Part shown: piece by piece, positions 1 to 13,100 of the stretch | Layout: every line of letters begins with the position of its first letter | How positions within the stretch are numbered: position 1 is the stretch's first letter | Source: Owenia fusiformis | Lineage: Eukaryota > Annelida > Polychaeta > Sabellida > Oweniidae | DNA: 64,000 nucleotides | NCBI GenBank assembly: GCA_903813345.2 | Contig: CAIIXF020000001.1 | Coordinates: 19,423,915 to 19,487,914, forward strand | Direction: 5' to 3' | The notes under the pieces: model-generated | Database searches by the model: none | What the model saw: only the letters and a program-made list of their open reading frames with translations | What the model was told of the DNA's origin: nothing | Position numbers and translations under genes: made by a program

Positions 1-198
1 GTCTTCGACGATCGATTTTTCCAAATCAAAGTCGACTATCAGCCCAACTTTCGTCGTATCCAACTAGTTAGACTAATCGTTCCGGCCCTAGTCACTACAC
101 AGCAAAATATTAACAAGTTGACAATTTGTTGTATGAGTCTTACACATGTTGCCTCCTCTCCCAGTAACATACACCTTCTGTACAAGGAAAGGAAGTAG
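1..198 (+). other. open reading frame running in from the left edge
   Basis: Frame 1 is open from base 1 to a TAG at 196-198 (65 residues, beginning VFDDRFFQIK). It could be the last piece of an exon or of a decayed element. I do not recognise the protein and no clear splice acceptor is visible. It lies on the strand opposite FAM135, so it is not the next FAM135 exon. Confidence 0.15.
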
Positions 199-979
199 AT
201 AATAGAAGACTAAAGGCTCAATGTAAGACTAAATCTCCTGATGTCTTGTGTATTTTTCAAAAAATATAAAAAACTGCTATCGTTATGTAAATAATCCTGC
301 TAGTGTCAAATCAATGCACTGAATCAGGCACGTAACATAATGTTTATCGCTCATTACTAATGTATTAATGATTTACTAGGTTCTTGTGACCACAAAACAA
401 GATGTATGTAGGTAGGCATTTGGAATCTATTTGTTTACAAAAAACATGTATAGTTTTGATAAGGATAATCATCAGGATGAAGAATGGCCAAGATCTAGTG
501 ACGTCATACAATTTTGGATTTCTAAGGTATGAGGTTCCAGGATGAAGAAAGTATGATGACATCCAAAGGGTATTCTTATTAGATCTTTCTTAATAGATAT
601 ACAATTGTATTTGAGAAAAGCTTTAAACAATATACTCTAGTCATGTTTCTATGGCATTTCTCAATTTGAACACAAGAATCTATAGTTATCTGCAATTGAT
701 TATTCCTATATTTTTCAAAATCTTGCTCCAAAATAACATTTCTATTGAATTTTGTTGACTCTACTATGCCTGTTTACTGATTTCTTCTAATCTAAAATAT
801 AGTACCTTTTTATTATTTAAAAGGTAATAATAGGAACTTAAATACTCTTGGTGTTTAAATGTTCTCAAATAGCTTGCATTGTGGCATCTCTTTCTACCCT
901 TACCTCGGATGGATAGTAGGATGGGGAGGGGGTGCTGAGACTAGATGCAAGATGGCTGCCCTATTTAAAGTGAAACTCA

Positions 980-1312
<333 letters not shown>

Positions 1313-3357
1313 TCAAGTTTTTGTCTTTGCGAAATGACCTAGTTGTCTAAAGTACAGTAATTAAATTGTTTTTTCAAATTTCATCAGATTTCGATTTCAA
1401 ATCTCCGCATTTTGTTTTCAAATCTTATCCGATTTTATTTTCAAATCTCATCACATTTGATTTCAAATTCCATCACATTCCAAGTTTTTATGATGTACTA
1501 AGGTAGCATACAATGTACATGAAGTCTGTTGGAAGAACCTTGACTTTATTCTTGAAGAAGCATACGTTGATCTATTCTTGCTTTATGGCAAACACAGGTG
1601 TGTGTGTGAAACAATTTCAACTCATCAGACAACGTCATATATCAAATTTCTCACAGACTTTTATTCTCTGTTTAATCCATACTTCAATAGATTTAAAGAA
1701 TCAGTTCATTATATGTGTTTCGTTTCCTCTTTTTATCATGTTTTTCTGATTTTTGATCAATCTGTAATGTTCATTTTCTCATCTTCTATATTCATTTAAT
1801 GGTTTAGCCTTTTGATTTTAAAATGTCCATAATCTAAGAAACCATTTCAGCCAAACTAAATTATTTCATCAAAAATAGTTCCATGTCATCGAAATCAATT
1901 GGCTTTTCTATGAATTCTTTCTTATACGGCAATATTTCAGAAAATATTCTAGATTGTCTCTTTCTGTGTAATATTTTGGAGCAGCTCATTTCGAAGATAA
2001 ACAATAATTTGTTCTGGCTCCATAAAACAAATATTTTGAATTGCCAGAGGTTATCCAGGGGTATTCTCCAAGACAAATGAACAGTCAGAATGTCATAAAG
2101 TATCTTATTCACATTAGATTTATATCTTAACTCTTACATTAATCATTTTCTCCCATTCTAAAACAAGCTAAAATTTTAAGATAGTGGTTGAAAATATGAT
2201 ATTTTCTGTTGAGTGGAGATAGAAGTAGAACCAATGAAATTACGATAACATAACATAAAAGTTTGAGTTTTTAATTCTGATTTGAAATTTTGAAGATTTT
2301 AGACTTAAATTAATATTGCAAGGAATAATACTAGGAAGATTCACTCAGCTAAATACTATTGTCTCAGCTGCACAATTAGATTACTCATTAGTCCAACCAA
2401 TAAACTTTTATGAAATTACCAAATTAACCCTTCTGTCAGAATGGATGTTTCTTATTTAATATGGAAATGATTAAAGATCTCAAGGGTTAATGATTAAGAT
2501 ATTTGGGGGTTCAAGATTTGATCAATTAATTTCAAGGAGAGGCAATCAAGTGGAAATAATATCATTTTGATTATGATAATGAGTTGATACCACCACCGCC
2601 CTCCCCATTTACTATTATGACAACCACTGAATCTAATGTCATGTGAAATAATACAAATGGTATTTATTAAATTAGTCATGTGAATAAGCTTTAAATCACA
2701 CATGTTTAATACTTTATGTCTTTTACCAACTATGATGTCATATCAATGACATATAATACAATATACAAAATTAAACTTTTTTGATGTGAAAGTTCGTGGC
2801 AGATTAAAGAAATAGACCTGAAAAAATTCACATTGAGAGCTGTTCATATTGAAGAGCTGTTCAAATAAACAGGTTTCACTGTATACTAAACTAACAACAA
2901 GATACAAGTCAATTGTTGCAAAATACAACATGACTAAATGTAAAAATCATCAGTGTTGTTAATAAAATGCTTTAAACATACAAATAAATCAATAGGATGC
3001 AATTTTTCAAATATGATTATTATATGCAATAGTTGTCTTTGTCATCATTCTATTACATTCTACCATTGCTTTACTATTGACTACAAATGCAAATAAAAAG
3101 AATTCAAACTTTGAAGCAGGTACTGCCACTTATAACCACAGCCCCAACTATTTCCTACACAGTATAATGTTGTCAAATCATTGGTGATTGACCCTCTAAT
3201 CAAAATAATTGGCTACTTGAACTTATCACCTTGATAAATCATACTGAAGGGACGAGATCAATATGTAGATGTGTGACATGCGGCATTTTATTGATATAAT
3301 CATTGTTATATGAACTCAAACTAAGCCATTTCTTTATTGGGAGGGGTCAATTCGTGG

Positions 3358-3516
3358 TACAGTTTAACCCTTATGTCCAAACATCTGTCAATCTGAACAC
3401 TTTTAATCAATCAACATTTTGTTACCTCCCATTGACTCACATATTAAGTGTGGTACCTGCTAAACATTTTTAACTGTCCAAATGGATTTTGGGCTAGAAA
3501 GGTTTTACTGTGTAAT
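3358..3516. mobile_element. degenerate pogo/Tigger-type MITE
   Basis: The element starts TACAGTTTAACCC and ends AGGTTTTACTGTGTA, imperfect inverted copies of the TACAGTAAAACCTGT ends seen in better-preserved copies at 11972 and 42136. Internally it has the family's characteristic 'CTGAACACTTTTAATC' type wording. It is short and worn, with no coding capacity. Confidence 0.6.
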
Positions 3517-4654
3517 AAATTATTTTCCAGGTTAACATCAAAATATTGACTTGGTCCCCAACATGTTTAGTAAGAAATTCAACAAATGGTTCAAAATAAA
3601 ATAAAAAAATAATTTGGCTCACCGGAAATTAGTTTGTCCAGTTTCTAAATATAGCGAGGCTTCACAGGGTTAGGACGATCTGACAAAGTACCGATACTTA
3701 ACATCTCCCCAATGGAATACAGCTATTAGTATGCAGATATCGAGATTTATTCCAATAAAGTTACATATAACAGCTACATTGGTATCATTTTGGTAAACTA
3801 TGCATTTGAAAGAGGAAATGGCATAGAGTCAGTCTCAAGTGGTTAACTGCACCACTATCAAATATATTAAGGTTATATTCTCCTGGCTTTTTCTTTAGAA
3901 TAATATATAGTATTTTTCTACTAGGCAATTAAAGTCAAAATTTTGAATTAATTTAAGCATTTGGGTGACCATTTAGGAGTTTCAAAGGCAAAAATCATAA
4001 CAAAAACAATTTACAATATTTGAGATCTACTGTGGTATAATGTTAGGCTACCATTTCCATTTTATCCAAGTTTTAGTCTTGGTTCAAGTCTCTGGACCCC
4101 CTTATCTACGTCACGGCCATTTATGATTTTTGCCATTAGCTGTATACCTAGTGTACTTCTTACCTCAATCTATTCTAACATTTACTTGTTACATCCTCCC
4201 TATGTGACAAAAGTTTCGGCATTCTCATTGAATCAAAAACTAGAGTTGAGATTGCCAAAACATTTATTACTGGGGAAGAATATTGCAAATGAAAGTCAGA
4301 ATCGACTGACGTAAGAAGTAAGTTTACAGTAACTAGTGCCACAAAAATATCAACTTTTGTTGAAATGTTATATAGGGCTGAACCATACATCCGCATGACT
4401 AGCGGTGTCACAGTCCAAAATTTCAAGACGGAATGGTAAAACTGGTCTCACTTTCGGGATGGGACGCCATACTGATAATGCACTCAATCTACGAAAGATG
4501 ATGTAGGAAATTTATGAATGGGCATTACCATCTACCTAAAATCGCAGCTCTGCTACGAAGAAGTGTAGTCGAGGTACAGTCGGCATGCCGATAGGCATCA
4601 GCACAGTTATCTGAACTGCATTCCGATCGGCACTGCCCATTTTTCCATCTTTTT

Positions 4655-4750
4655 TAAATTCCAATATGGCAGATGGCCGAGAAGGACACCCCAACAAATT
4701 TTCCAGAGGAAGATGTATCAATTCAATTTTGGTCATTTCTTGGGTTATTT
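4655..4750 (+). repeat. dispersed repeat, first copy of an inverted pair
   Basis: The block beginning ATGGCAGATGGCCGAG and containing GGACACCCCAACAAATTT recurs in reverse orientation at 5925-6015. The two copies are about 80-85% alike by eye. Both could be read as a short peptide starting MADGR, but each is broken by small indels, so they look like remnants of one dispersed element. Confidence 0.55.
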
Positions 4751-5379
4751 GTCTGTTTTCACACTAAACTCTAAAAAGTATGCTGTTCGAAAATCAAAAA
4801 ATCCATTTTCTGAAAAAGTTCATATATTCCTTATAAATCATTCAGCCTACTTACATTTGATGATTCACCAAGTTTTTTGGTCAAGTGTTTTTATCCATTT
4901 CATAGCTAGGAACAGAAATACTCAAAAATTGATACGAACTTCGAATTGAAGGACAGGTCAGTCATTTTCTACAGAAAAATTCTTATTGCCCTGTGTTTGA
5001 GTGACGTCAGATTTCCAAATATCGGCGAGTTTATCTAACTAAAAATGACATTTATCTTGACTTCGTTCAGTACAAAGACCAATTAAAGAAACAATTAGTA
5101 TAAATTTGTCAATCCCGGGAACTGTAGGGATCACATAACAAGTCATGTATCTGTAAAAAAATTATTAACAGCGGGGTGCCTGCTGAAAGAAAGATGGCAG
5201 CGTTTGATATATATATACCTTGTCCCCAGAGGGGGAGAAACACCAGGGTTCAAAGATGACATACGCTTATAATGTAAATCTGTATTGAGATGACATCGTC
5301 GCTGATTGGTCAAAAGTCGACAAACAAATGACGTCATCAATGGCCGTTTTAAAATTTTCGAAATACACTTCGAATAATA

Positions 5380-5520
5380 TTATGTTCATTTCTGGCGTGT
5401 TAACCAATATCATAGCTTCTCATTTCACATCAAGATAAAGAAAGGTGTACGGAATATGCCTATATCAATTAAAACATCCCATCGAAGTGAAGTATTTGAT
5501 AACTAGCCGATGAAAATTCG
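5380..5520 (+). repeat. dispersed repeat related to 45650-45790
   Basis: The segment TAACCAATATCATAGCTTCT, then TTTCACATCAAGATAAAG, is repeated in the same orientation and order at 45650-45790, ending in both with a similar 'ACTAG' block. Similarity is moderate (roughly 70%). No ends or coding sequence are recognised. Confidence 0.45.
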
Positions 5521-5924
5521 AACGAACGAAGGTGGTACGCAAGAGAGGTAACTATGTCTGTCATCTTTAAACTCTGGGGCTTTCCCTCCTCTTCCTTGTC
5601 CCCTACGTTTCGACGAGTCCATTTGCTGATGACGTCATTTTCTTAGAATCTCTTCCATTTTGGAATTTGAGACAAATGCGAGGGAGAATAGAAATGATTT
5701 GCGTGATAAGAGAGAAGGGGATTCCTATTCAATTTCCTGTGATTAACTGAGAAAAGGTAGGTGGCGCTAGATAAGGCATCGGCCAAATTTAGTATATATG
5801 GAGGGAAAACTTAAGAATAAGGCAAAATGAGAGAATAAATAGATTTTTTGATTGTCGAACACCAAGGTGTTTAAATTATAAGTATTATTATTATATTAAT
5901 ACTGAGGATGAGAAAGACCAAAAA

Positions 5925-6015
5925 ATGACCCAGTAGACTACCAAAATGAACTTCATACATATTCCTCTGGAAATTTGTTGGGGTGTCCAACTCGGCCATC
6001 CGCCATTGAAAAAAG
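5925..6015 (-). repeat. dispersed repeat, inverted copy of 4655-4750
   Basis: This is the reverse complement of the repeat at 4655-4750, with the shared GGACACCCCAACAAATTT core readable on the minus strand. The two copies lie about 1.2 kb apart and could mark the ends of a larger decayed element, although nothing between them is recognised. Confidence 0.5.
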
Positions 6016-6093
6016 TTGAAAAATAAGCAAAAAAAAACATTTATCATTTCCAAGGTATGTATACCAAATCAGCTAAGTGTGAATAGAAATATA

Positions 6094-6597
6094 TACTGTA
6101 AAACGGGTAATTTTGACACCGGGAAATTTTAGCGATTTTTCAATTTTAGGGGGTTTTAGCGCGTCGGGAAATTTTAGCGAAATGAAGATTAAACTTTAAA
6201 AAATCAAATTAGCGAAATGCATTAGAAATTTTATCATTTATGGCAGAATTTAAGCAATATCATTGGTTGTTGAACCGTGTTCAATTAACACCTTTTATCT
6301 TTATATTTACTACTAATACTATTTCACTGATGGATGGCTATTTATCCTTCAGATATTGAAAGAAACATACGATTTAAAAATATTTACCTTTTTCATATTA
6401 CAAACCGGAAGTCGAGCACTGAACGAAAAGCTCCTTAAATACTAGTATTCATGTAGTTTCCCGGGAATTTGCAAATTTTAGCGCCCGGTTTATTTTAACC
6501 CCGGTTTATTTTAGCGAATTGAATTTTTAGCGAAACTATAGCGATCGCTAACAATCGCTAACAATTACCCCTCGCTAACAATACCCGTTTTACAGTA
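6094..6597. mobile_element. MITE with TACTGTAAAACGGGTA ends
   Basis: A 504-bp element with inverted ends: TACTGTAAAACGGGTAA on the left and ATACCCGTTTTACAGTA on the right, apparently inserted at TA. The inner part repeats the wording TTTTAGCG many times near both ends. There is no open reading frame of note, so it is non-autonomous. The TA target and CTGTAAAAC ends suggest a Tc1/mariner/pogo-superfamily parent. Confidence 0.8.
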
Positions 6598-7599
6598 ATG
6601 CTTTTAGTATAGGTTTCTCAGATTTAAAAGTTTTTGTAGTACCTTGTGGCATTGAAGAGTTACAGAGTTGGGAAAATATTTCAATTTTTTATTTGCAGCA
6701 CATCTTCCGCGTTATGATGCCTAGCTTTTATGCAAGACTAAAAATGTCAGGAAGTATCTGTCAGGTCGTAATTTTTTTGTTTATTTCAGTTCGAGAGTAT
6801 TTTTTCTCCAAATTGTGCAAGTTTGGACGAATTTTGAATAAGGATCTTGTAGAAAATCTACTTTTGATTTCACTCATTTTTTCAGCGCGAATTTGGAGGG
6901 AATCCTTGAGGAATACATCTGTTCTGAGAGTGGAGGGACAAAAAGCTCTGGTAGGCCCAAAAAGGACTTGATACAACTTCCTGTGACACTCCTCTCAAAC
7001 TAATATCGTCTACAGTAAAATCTCAGCTTTCACAAACAACATAGTGTGGGCATTCGATGCACAAGATATGTTAATCACTGATTAAATCCAGTTTGAGTGA
7101 CATTCAGATTTTCAATGTTTTTGTCAAAAAAATTATGTTCAAAAAAGGAAGAGAAAACGCCTTCAAATCAAAAGTCTACATATTTCTAAACGGATTTCTT
7201 GTAACTATAATATGATACATACCTCCGAATTTCTATATATAAAACGATTAGGCGATCCAATAGTCTCCAAACCCTTAATTTAAGTCAATATTCCAACAGA
7301 TTTGATATGTGACATTTTCTACTTCAATTTCCGCTGCAAGTATCAAACTTGATGGAAAAACGAAAACACAAAAATATAATTTTATGTAGTGCTGCCATCT
7401 ATTTGAAAATGCATGTTTAACTTTTGTGATATAAGACTATGATAGAGGTCCATGGCCCTTCCAATAATATCATTGCTTTAAGGGAGTTTTTACACCCTTT
7501 GCGTTACAAAGATTCCCTTGATCTAGCCTTACTCAATCTGAATATGTCGATAAAATCCAGAAGCCCAGTTAGAATTGCAGTCCAACAATTTCTTACCTT

Positions 7600-8170
7600 C
7601 ATGTACCCCTGGGGGATTCACTGTATATAAACCTTGACGGGGATCCTCGGTGCACATGGGGTACCTTTTTGGACATTTGGTATGGCAATGGACCCAAATT
7701 TTAGGATGTGGTATGAGAATGCCCCCTCATTAAACTTTTGATGGATGGAAATGGTCAGATTTTTCAACTTTCTGGTATGAGAATGGTCATGGAAAATATT
7801 TTATCTCACAATTATGGTATGGAATTGGTCCAGTAGTTACACATATTCTAATATGAGGTTGTTTTGGTTCGTTTTCCTCAAAGATCGCCCTCTTCTTGGG
7901 ACCTTCTTCAGTTAAATAAATAGCTTTTTTCCCAGGAAATATTCTACTTTGGACCAGTCATGGCATTGGTATGGCATTGCTCCTATATTTTGACATTTGG
8001 TATGGCATTGGTTTCATATTTGGGCATTTGGGATGGCTTTTGGGCAAAATATCGGTTGGTATGGGAACACATTCAAATTTGACATTTTGGTATGGGAATA
8101 TATTGATATCTGAGGGTTCAGCCTAGGACCCCTGACAAATTTTGTACACAGTGAACCCCCCGGGCATGTA
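7600..8170. mobile_element. MITE with internal GGTATGGCAATGG minisatellite, copy 1
   Basis: The ends are inverted: GGGGGATTCACTGTATATAAA-type on the left (7611 on) and ACAGTGAACCCCCCGGG on the right (to about 8163), with CATGTACC just outside on both sides. The interior is a degenerate tandem array of a unit containing GGTATGGCAATGG and 'ATATTTTGGACATTTGGTATGG', in many altered copies. A second copy in the opposite orientation lies at 37931-38515. Confidence 0.75.
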
Positions 8171-9482
8171 CCTAGCATTTATTTCATTAGATGGGGGGGC
8201 ATGAGAGCTATACTTTGATCTTTGGATCTTGTCAGCATCAGAACTGTATGTTTATTTGTCCTATTCAGAGTACGTAAAGTAATTATACTAGAATATGAGC
8301 CTCAGGGTATAAGACAACAGGGTGAACCCAAAAAGGCCCCATATATGTCAATTAATTGTTATTATCTGATATTATTGAACATATTGTAGAACTTGTTTAA
8401 GCAGAACACCCTCGAGACCACAAAACAGTGTTATACTTTCAGAGGTCAATGGACCGCACTTGCACTTATGAGGTGTTCCACTTACAGATGTGTTCCATGT
8501 CCAATCCTTAAATGGCAACAGTAATCTTCTGGAACATCTGATTTAGCCATTTTCTGCAAAGCATATGGGCTGCTAACTCAGCAGATCTCAACCCTTCGAT
8601 TAACAATATGTAACCCTTATCTTCCAGATTTAATTTTGCTCTTTTTGAATGCTTAAAATCAAGCATAAAATAATTATTTTCAGAATCTTTTTTTAATACA
8701 CATGTAATGATCAACAAGACTAATTGAAACTTATATTTCACCAAACCTTGTTATCTTCCTCAAACCAAATGTGCTTCAGTTTGTTCTAAATCTCCCTTTA
8801 TCTTAATATCATCATGAAGTTCAGAATTGTGGCCATCAGTTTAAATTACATGAAAAAAATCTGTTTTTAAACCAGAAAAAAGTATGAATACCTTCTCGAT
8901 AACAGCCATAGTGGATTTGCCAAATGAATTCAAGTTTGCAATCAGTCCGAGAATCATTAGTTTAGGGCAAGGCCTACTTGAAGCATGTCTTGTAAGGTAC
9001 AGTATTTCTAAGCCACTGATCAGATTAAATTGGAACTCTGAAGTGTTTATACATTGAGCAATCTTCTGCCAAAGTAGAAGTGTGTGTCATGGATAATACA
9101 AGTTATTTGGGAAATTTGGGGTCCACTTTTTCTGGCCACCTTGTTGGCTGTTGTTAAAGTTGCATAAATTGATATTGGAGCAGGTTATATAATGATGTTG
9201 ACGTTTAGAACATTTTATTATGATGGTCCTCAGGTAATCTTTTGTCTAATACTGTGATGTCATCTATTGTACAGTTCTAAATGTGTATCATTAATAAACT
9301 CATATTTTTATACATTCTGTATCAACCATTTATCAAACGGCCACTCTCAGATGAATGATAGAAATATATCTAAAACCCTCAAGTCCCAGAATTCACTCCT
9401 GATTGTATTGATCATTAGCCTCCAAGGATATCATATTGATATATACATAAGATGTCATATAGATTCCTCAGCAAGTAGAGAT

Positions 9483-9576
9483 TGGACATCAAATTGATCT
9501 ATAGGGATCGGGGATCAAGGACATCAAATTGATCTATAGGGATCAAGTAGACTGGAGATCAAATCTATAGGGATAG
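9483..9576 (+). repeat. short tandem repeat (GACATCAAATTGATCTATAGGGATC type)
   Basis: About three imperfect tandem copies of a 25-45 bp unit containing ATCAAATTGATCTATAGGG occur here. The unit includes the near-palindrome ATCAAATTGAT. No function is apparent. Confidence 0.55.
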
Positions 9577-10092
9577 AATATCAGTCACAGTATACTGATT
9601 ACCAACTGACGCATCAGTTATTTTTTAAATAATGACATGAATCCGTAAGATAAATTTTTTTTTATAAATTAACAGTTTGTTTTATTCATCACTTCAATCC
9701 TTAAGCACGCAATTCTATATTGAATATGATAACATATACCTAAGTGGTTTTTTCCATGGAGTTTACAAGGTAATACAAAATACAGAGTAGAAGTATAATC
9801 GGTGTGATTTGTCCAGCACATCTAGTAAACTGTAGAATTTTGTGTTGGTCTGAATTAAAAGTTCAGTTCTAGGTATGTGACAATTGATGAAATTCAGATA
9901 GAAACTGCTGGAGTTATGTGTATTAACTGATAATCAAAAGTTGCCGCGTGGTTCCTCATCTCTATAATTCAGCTTTGATGGTGGTCAACAGTTGGTTACG
10001 AAACCAGTGTTCATATTGTACTGATAAAACTATTATAATGTTGAACTGATAAAACTTTTATAATGTACACATTTGGCAGTTCTAGACACTAG

Positions 10093-10098
10093 TTTATT
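10093..10098 (-). terminator. polyadenylation signal of NDUFB7
   Basis: AATAAA on the minus strand (TTTATT on plus), about 47 bases past the NDUFB7 stop codon; this is the usual position for a short 3' untranslated region. Confidence 0.5.
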
Positions 10099-10144
10099 CT
10101 GTTTTCTATGTACAGTTTTAATTTAAACATTTTCCTATGGTATG

Positions 10145-13100
10145 CTATGCTATTAGCTCTTCTCTGTTTGCCTTAGCTTGTTTCCTAGCTTGCCTTTGTA
10201 TAAGTCTCTTCTCACGTTCATATTCTTTCATTCGAAGCACAAAACTGAAAATACAATTAGAAAATAATGTGAGTTTTGATAATGAGCAGTATGACATTCT
10301 GTTTTTTTCATTTATTTAGCCTGTTGTGAGAAATTCTAGTGAAACCCATGGGCTCTGACCATTCTGATATTCAAAGCATCTCTTTCTGTTGCATGGTAGA
10401 AGTCCAAAAGGTCAGAAATCAAGAAGGCATGGCGTACTACGACTCCACAATGCTCAATGAGTTCACAAGTTAATCAGTTAAGTACAGAATGAGAGTCAAT
10501 CACTGATGCAGAAGAATACATGATGATGAAGGCAAAAATATTCAAATATAGAATATAAAATGAATTGGAGTGACATATGATGTTGTATCTCATACATGAG
10601 TGGGTTTGGGGTAGATATCACCCGGGAATATATAGCATATCTGAGGAGCGGGCAGGATATATTATATATGTCCCGTCCAGGGCAAATGCGGGCAGATATA
10701 ATATATCCATCCCGCTCCCGGGAATTTTTCAAAAGTTTTAAAAAGTTTAAAAAAATTAACATTTGAAAGTTTAAAATTTATTAAAAAGTTTAAATGTTAC
10801 AATTTCATTGTATTGAACTAAAGGAATATTACGAAAATGTTAAATACAAATTGTGCTCTTACAGTATAGGCCTATCTTGTCATTTGAAAAAGGTGGAACC
10901 CCAAACCCACTTAGTATGAGATACACCAGTTATGTACGATCGGTTTTAGATATAGGGTATATCCCTCGGGAATTATTTATATCTCCCCTTGGTCCCTTCG
11001 GTCCCTCGGGATGATATAAATAAATTCCTCAGGATATAACCTATATCCAAAACCTCCCAGTACATAACCCTTATATATGCAATTATACTGTAGATTAGGT
11101 TAATTTGGCATTTATTAATTTGGCGATTTTGCCATTTTTTGCCTATTGGCAGATATTTTATTTGGCGGACACTAGGGCATTGCTCTGACACCATAACTTT
11201 CATACACTGGAATAAAGTACAAAGTATTACACCTTTTCTTTCTGAATCAGCTCAACTACTATATCTAGCTAGTAATTTATTATTAAAGAAAATTCCCGTT
11301 GGAAATGCTCATTCATATTGATGTTTGTTTGAAGCTTACCAGATTTTGTAAAAACTAAACTGGAAGTGACTTTAATTCACTAGACAAAGTTCCCTCAAAA
11401 ATTTTAGCAAATATGTAAATTGGTGTCTTTTTCAATTTTACCAAATTGGCCATATTAAAGTGGGTGCCAAATTCCCCAAACTACAGTAATAATTGTTGTA
11501 CTGTCATGGCCAACAGGGGCTAGATCTGCCTAATTAAAAAGCCAACCATGCTCTTCAAGGAACACTGATTGATATAGCAATGTAATATTGAAAGATCGAT
11601 GGACTGGAAGTTAATTTTCAATCAAGAGAATATAGTGATATTGCTCTGTGCTCATATTGTAAAGAGGGGAAGTATACTTTTGTATCAGATACTGGAAAAA
11701 ATTTCATTCTACTTACTCATCATATACACAGAGATCCCAGTCATGTCTTTCGTGAGCACAGCTTGCGACATAAGGAAATTTCTCATTTCTGCATTTCTTA
11801 TATTCCATCAATTTATGAACACAGTAGTCTCTCTGATTCTTCGAAATGTTCATGGCGAGCATCTCTTCCTCTGTAACTTGCATTACTGAAAAACATTGGA
11901 ATAACAAAATTACCACAATGTAACTAATAGTACTGAATTCAATTCAACTTTTAATAAATTACTAAATTCTATACAGTAAAACCTGTATATCTGAACACCT
12001 GGCTAATCCGAACACCTTCCCATTTGAACACTTTTTTTCGGTCCCATTTTTTCCTCCCATTGACTCCCATGTTAAAAAAACCTTGAAATCTGAACACCTC
12101 CTAATTTGAACAGTGAACAACCAGATTTGAAAAAGTGACCTGTCTAATCTGAACATTTTTATCAGAAATCAAATGTCTGGACATTTCAATTAAAGCCACA
12201 TATTGAGTCAATGTTATAGTTGTTATTTATCTTTACAAATATACAAATGCAATCAAAGAACCAATTGTCCTAATTAACTTATTTAGTCTCAGTGACATCC
12301 CTAATTTGTGGAAAAGAACAGGATGTTTTGGAAAGGTGTGAATACAGGAGTTAATTGGTTTATCCAATATTAGAAAAGAACTGAATGTTTATATTTGGAT
12401 TAAGAGAAAGGTGTGAATCAAGAAGATAATTGATTTATCATTATTGGAAATAACCTGGATGTTTTTGATTTGGATTAAGAGAAAGGTGAGAGTCTGAGAG
12501 ATAATTGGTTTATCCTTTTTGTAAATTAACTGGATGTTTTTGATTTGGATTATGAACAGGTCTTAACTGTTTTATATCCCATGGGTCTGTTATGATAGCT
12601 AAGATTCAATCAGTAAATGTTTTATAATCACAAAGACAACACAGACGCCATTTTTAGACATGATTATATCACGAGAAGGAGAAAAAATCAAACTTCGTAA
12701 TATTCGCATATACATCTGACATCCTGAATGCCCTTGATATTTTGAAGAATTATGCATCACCTCGAATGAACACTCATGAAAAATTATTTTTAATAATATC
12801 TACTCAAATATTGCTAATGCTAAAAGTGCCAAGAAACAAACAACAATGAAGGACTTTTTCAAGCAAAAGAAAAGCAAATAAGCCATTTGATAAGCATAAG
12901 ACTTTGTATGAGACTATCATATACTTTTACAGTGTATTACAAAGTTTTTGCCAAAATATAAGAGTTATTTTTACTAAAATGATGAAATTGTTCAAAATAT
13001 AAATAAAACATAGCATATAGGCTATAGGCCTATTGTAGAATTAACATATCAACAACATGTATTGTTTTCTGACTTAGTATTAAGTGTTCAATATAGTGCA

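Noticed and set aside
4713-4949. Plus-strand frame of 78 codons beginning MYQFNFGHFLGY
   Set aside because: It starts inside a dispersed repeat that is also present inverted at 5925-6015; composition is that of AT-rich noncoding DNA.
8508-8744. Minus-strand frame ending CRKWLNQMFQKITVAI
   Set aside because: The last 55 codons look protein-like, but there is no clear acceptor, the upstream part is poor, and no family resemblance was found.
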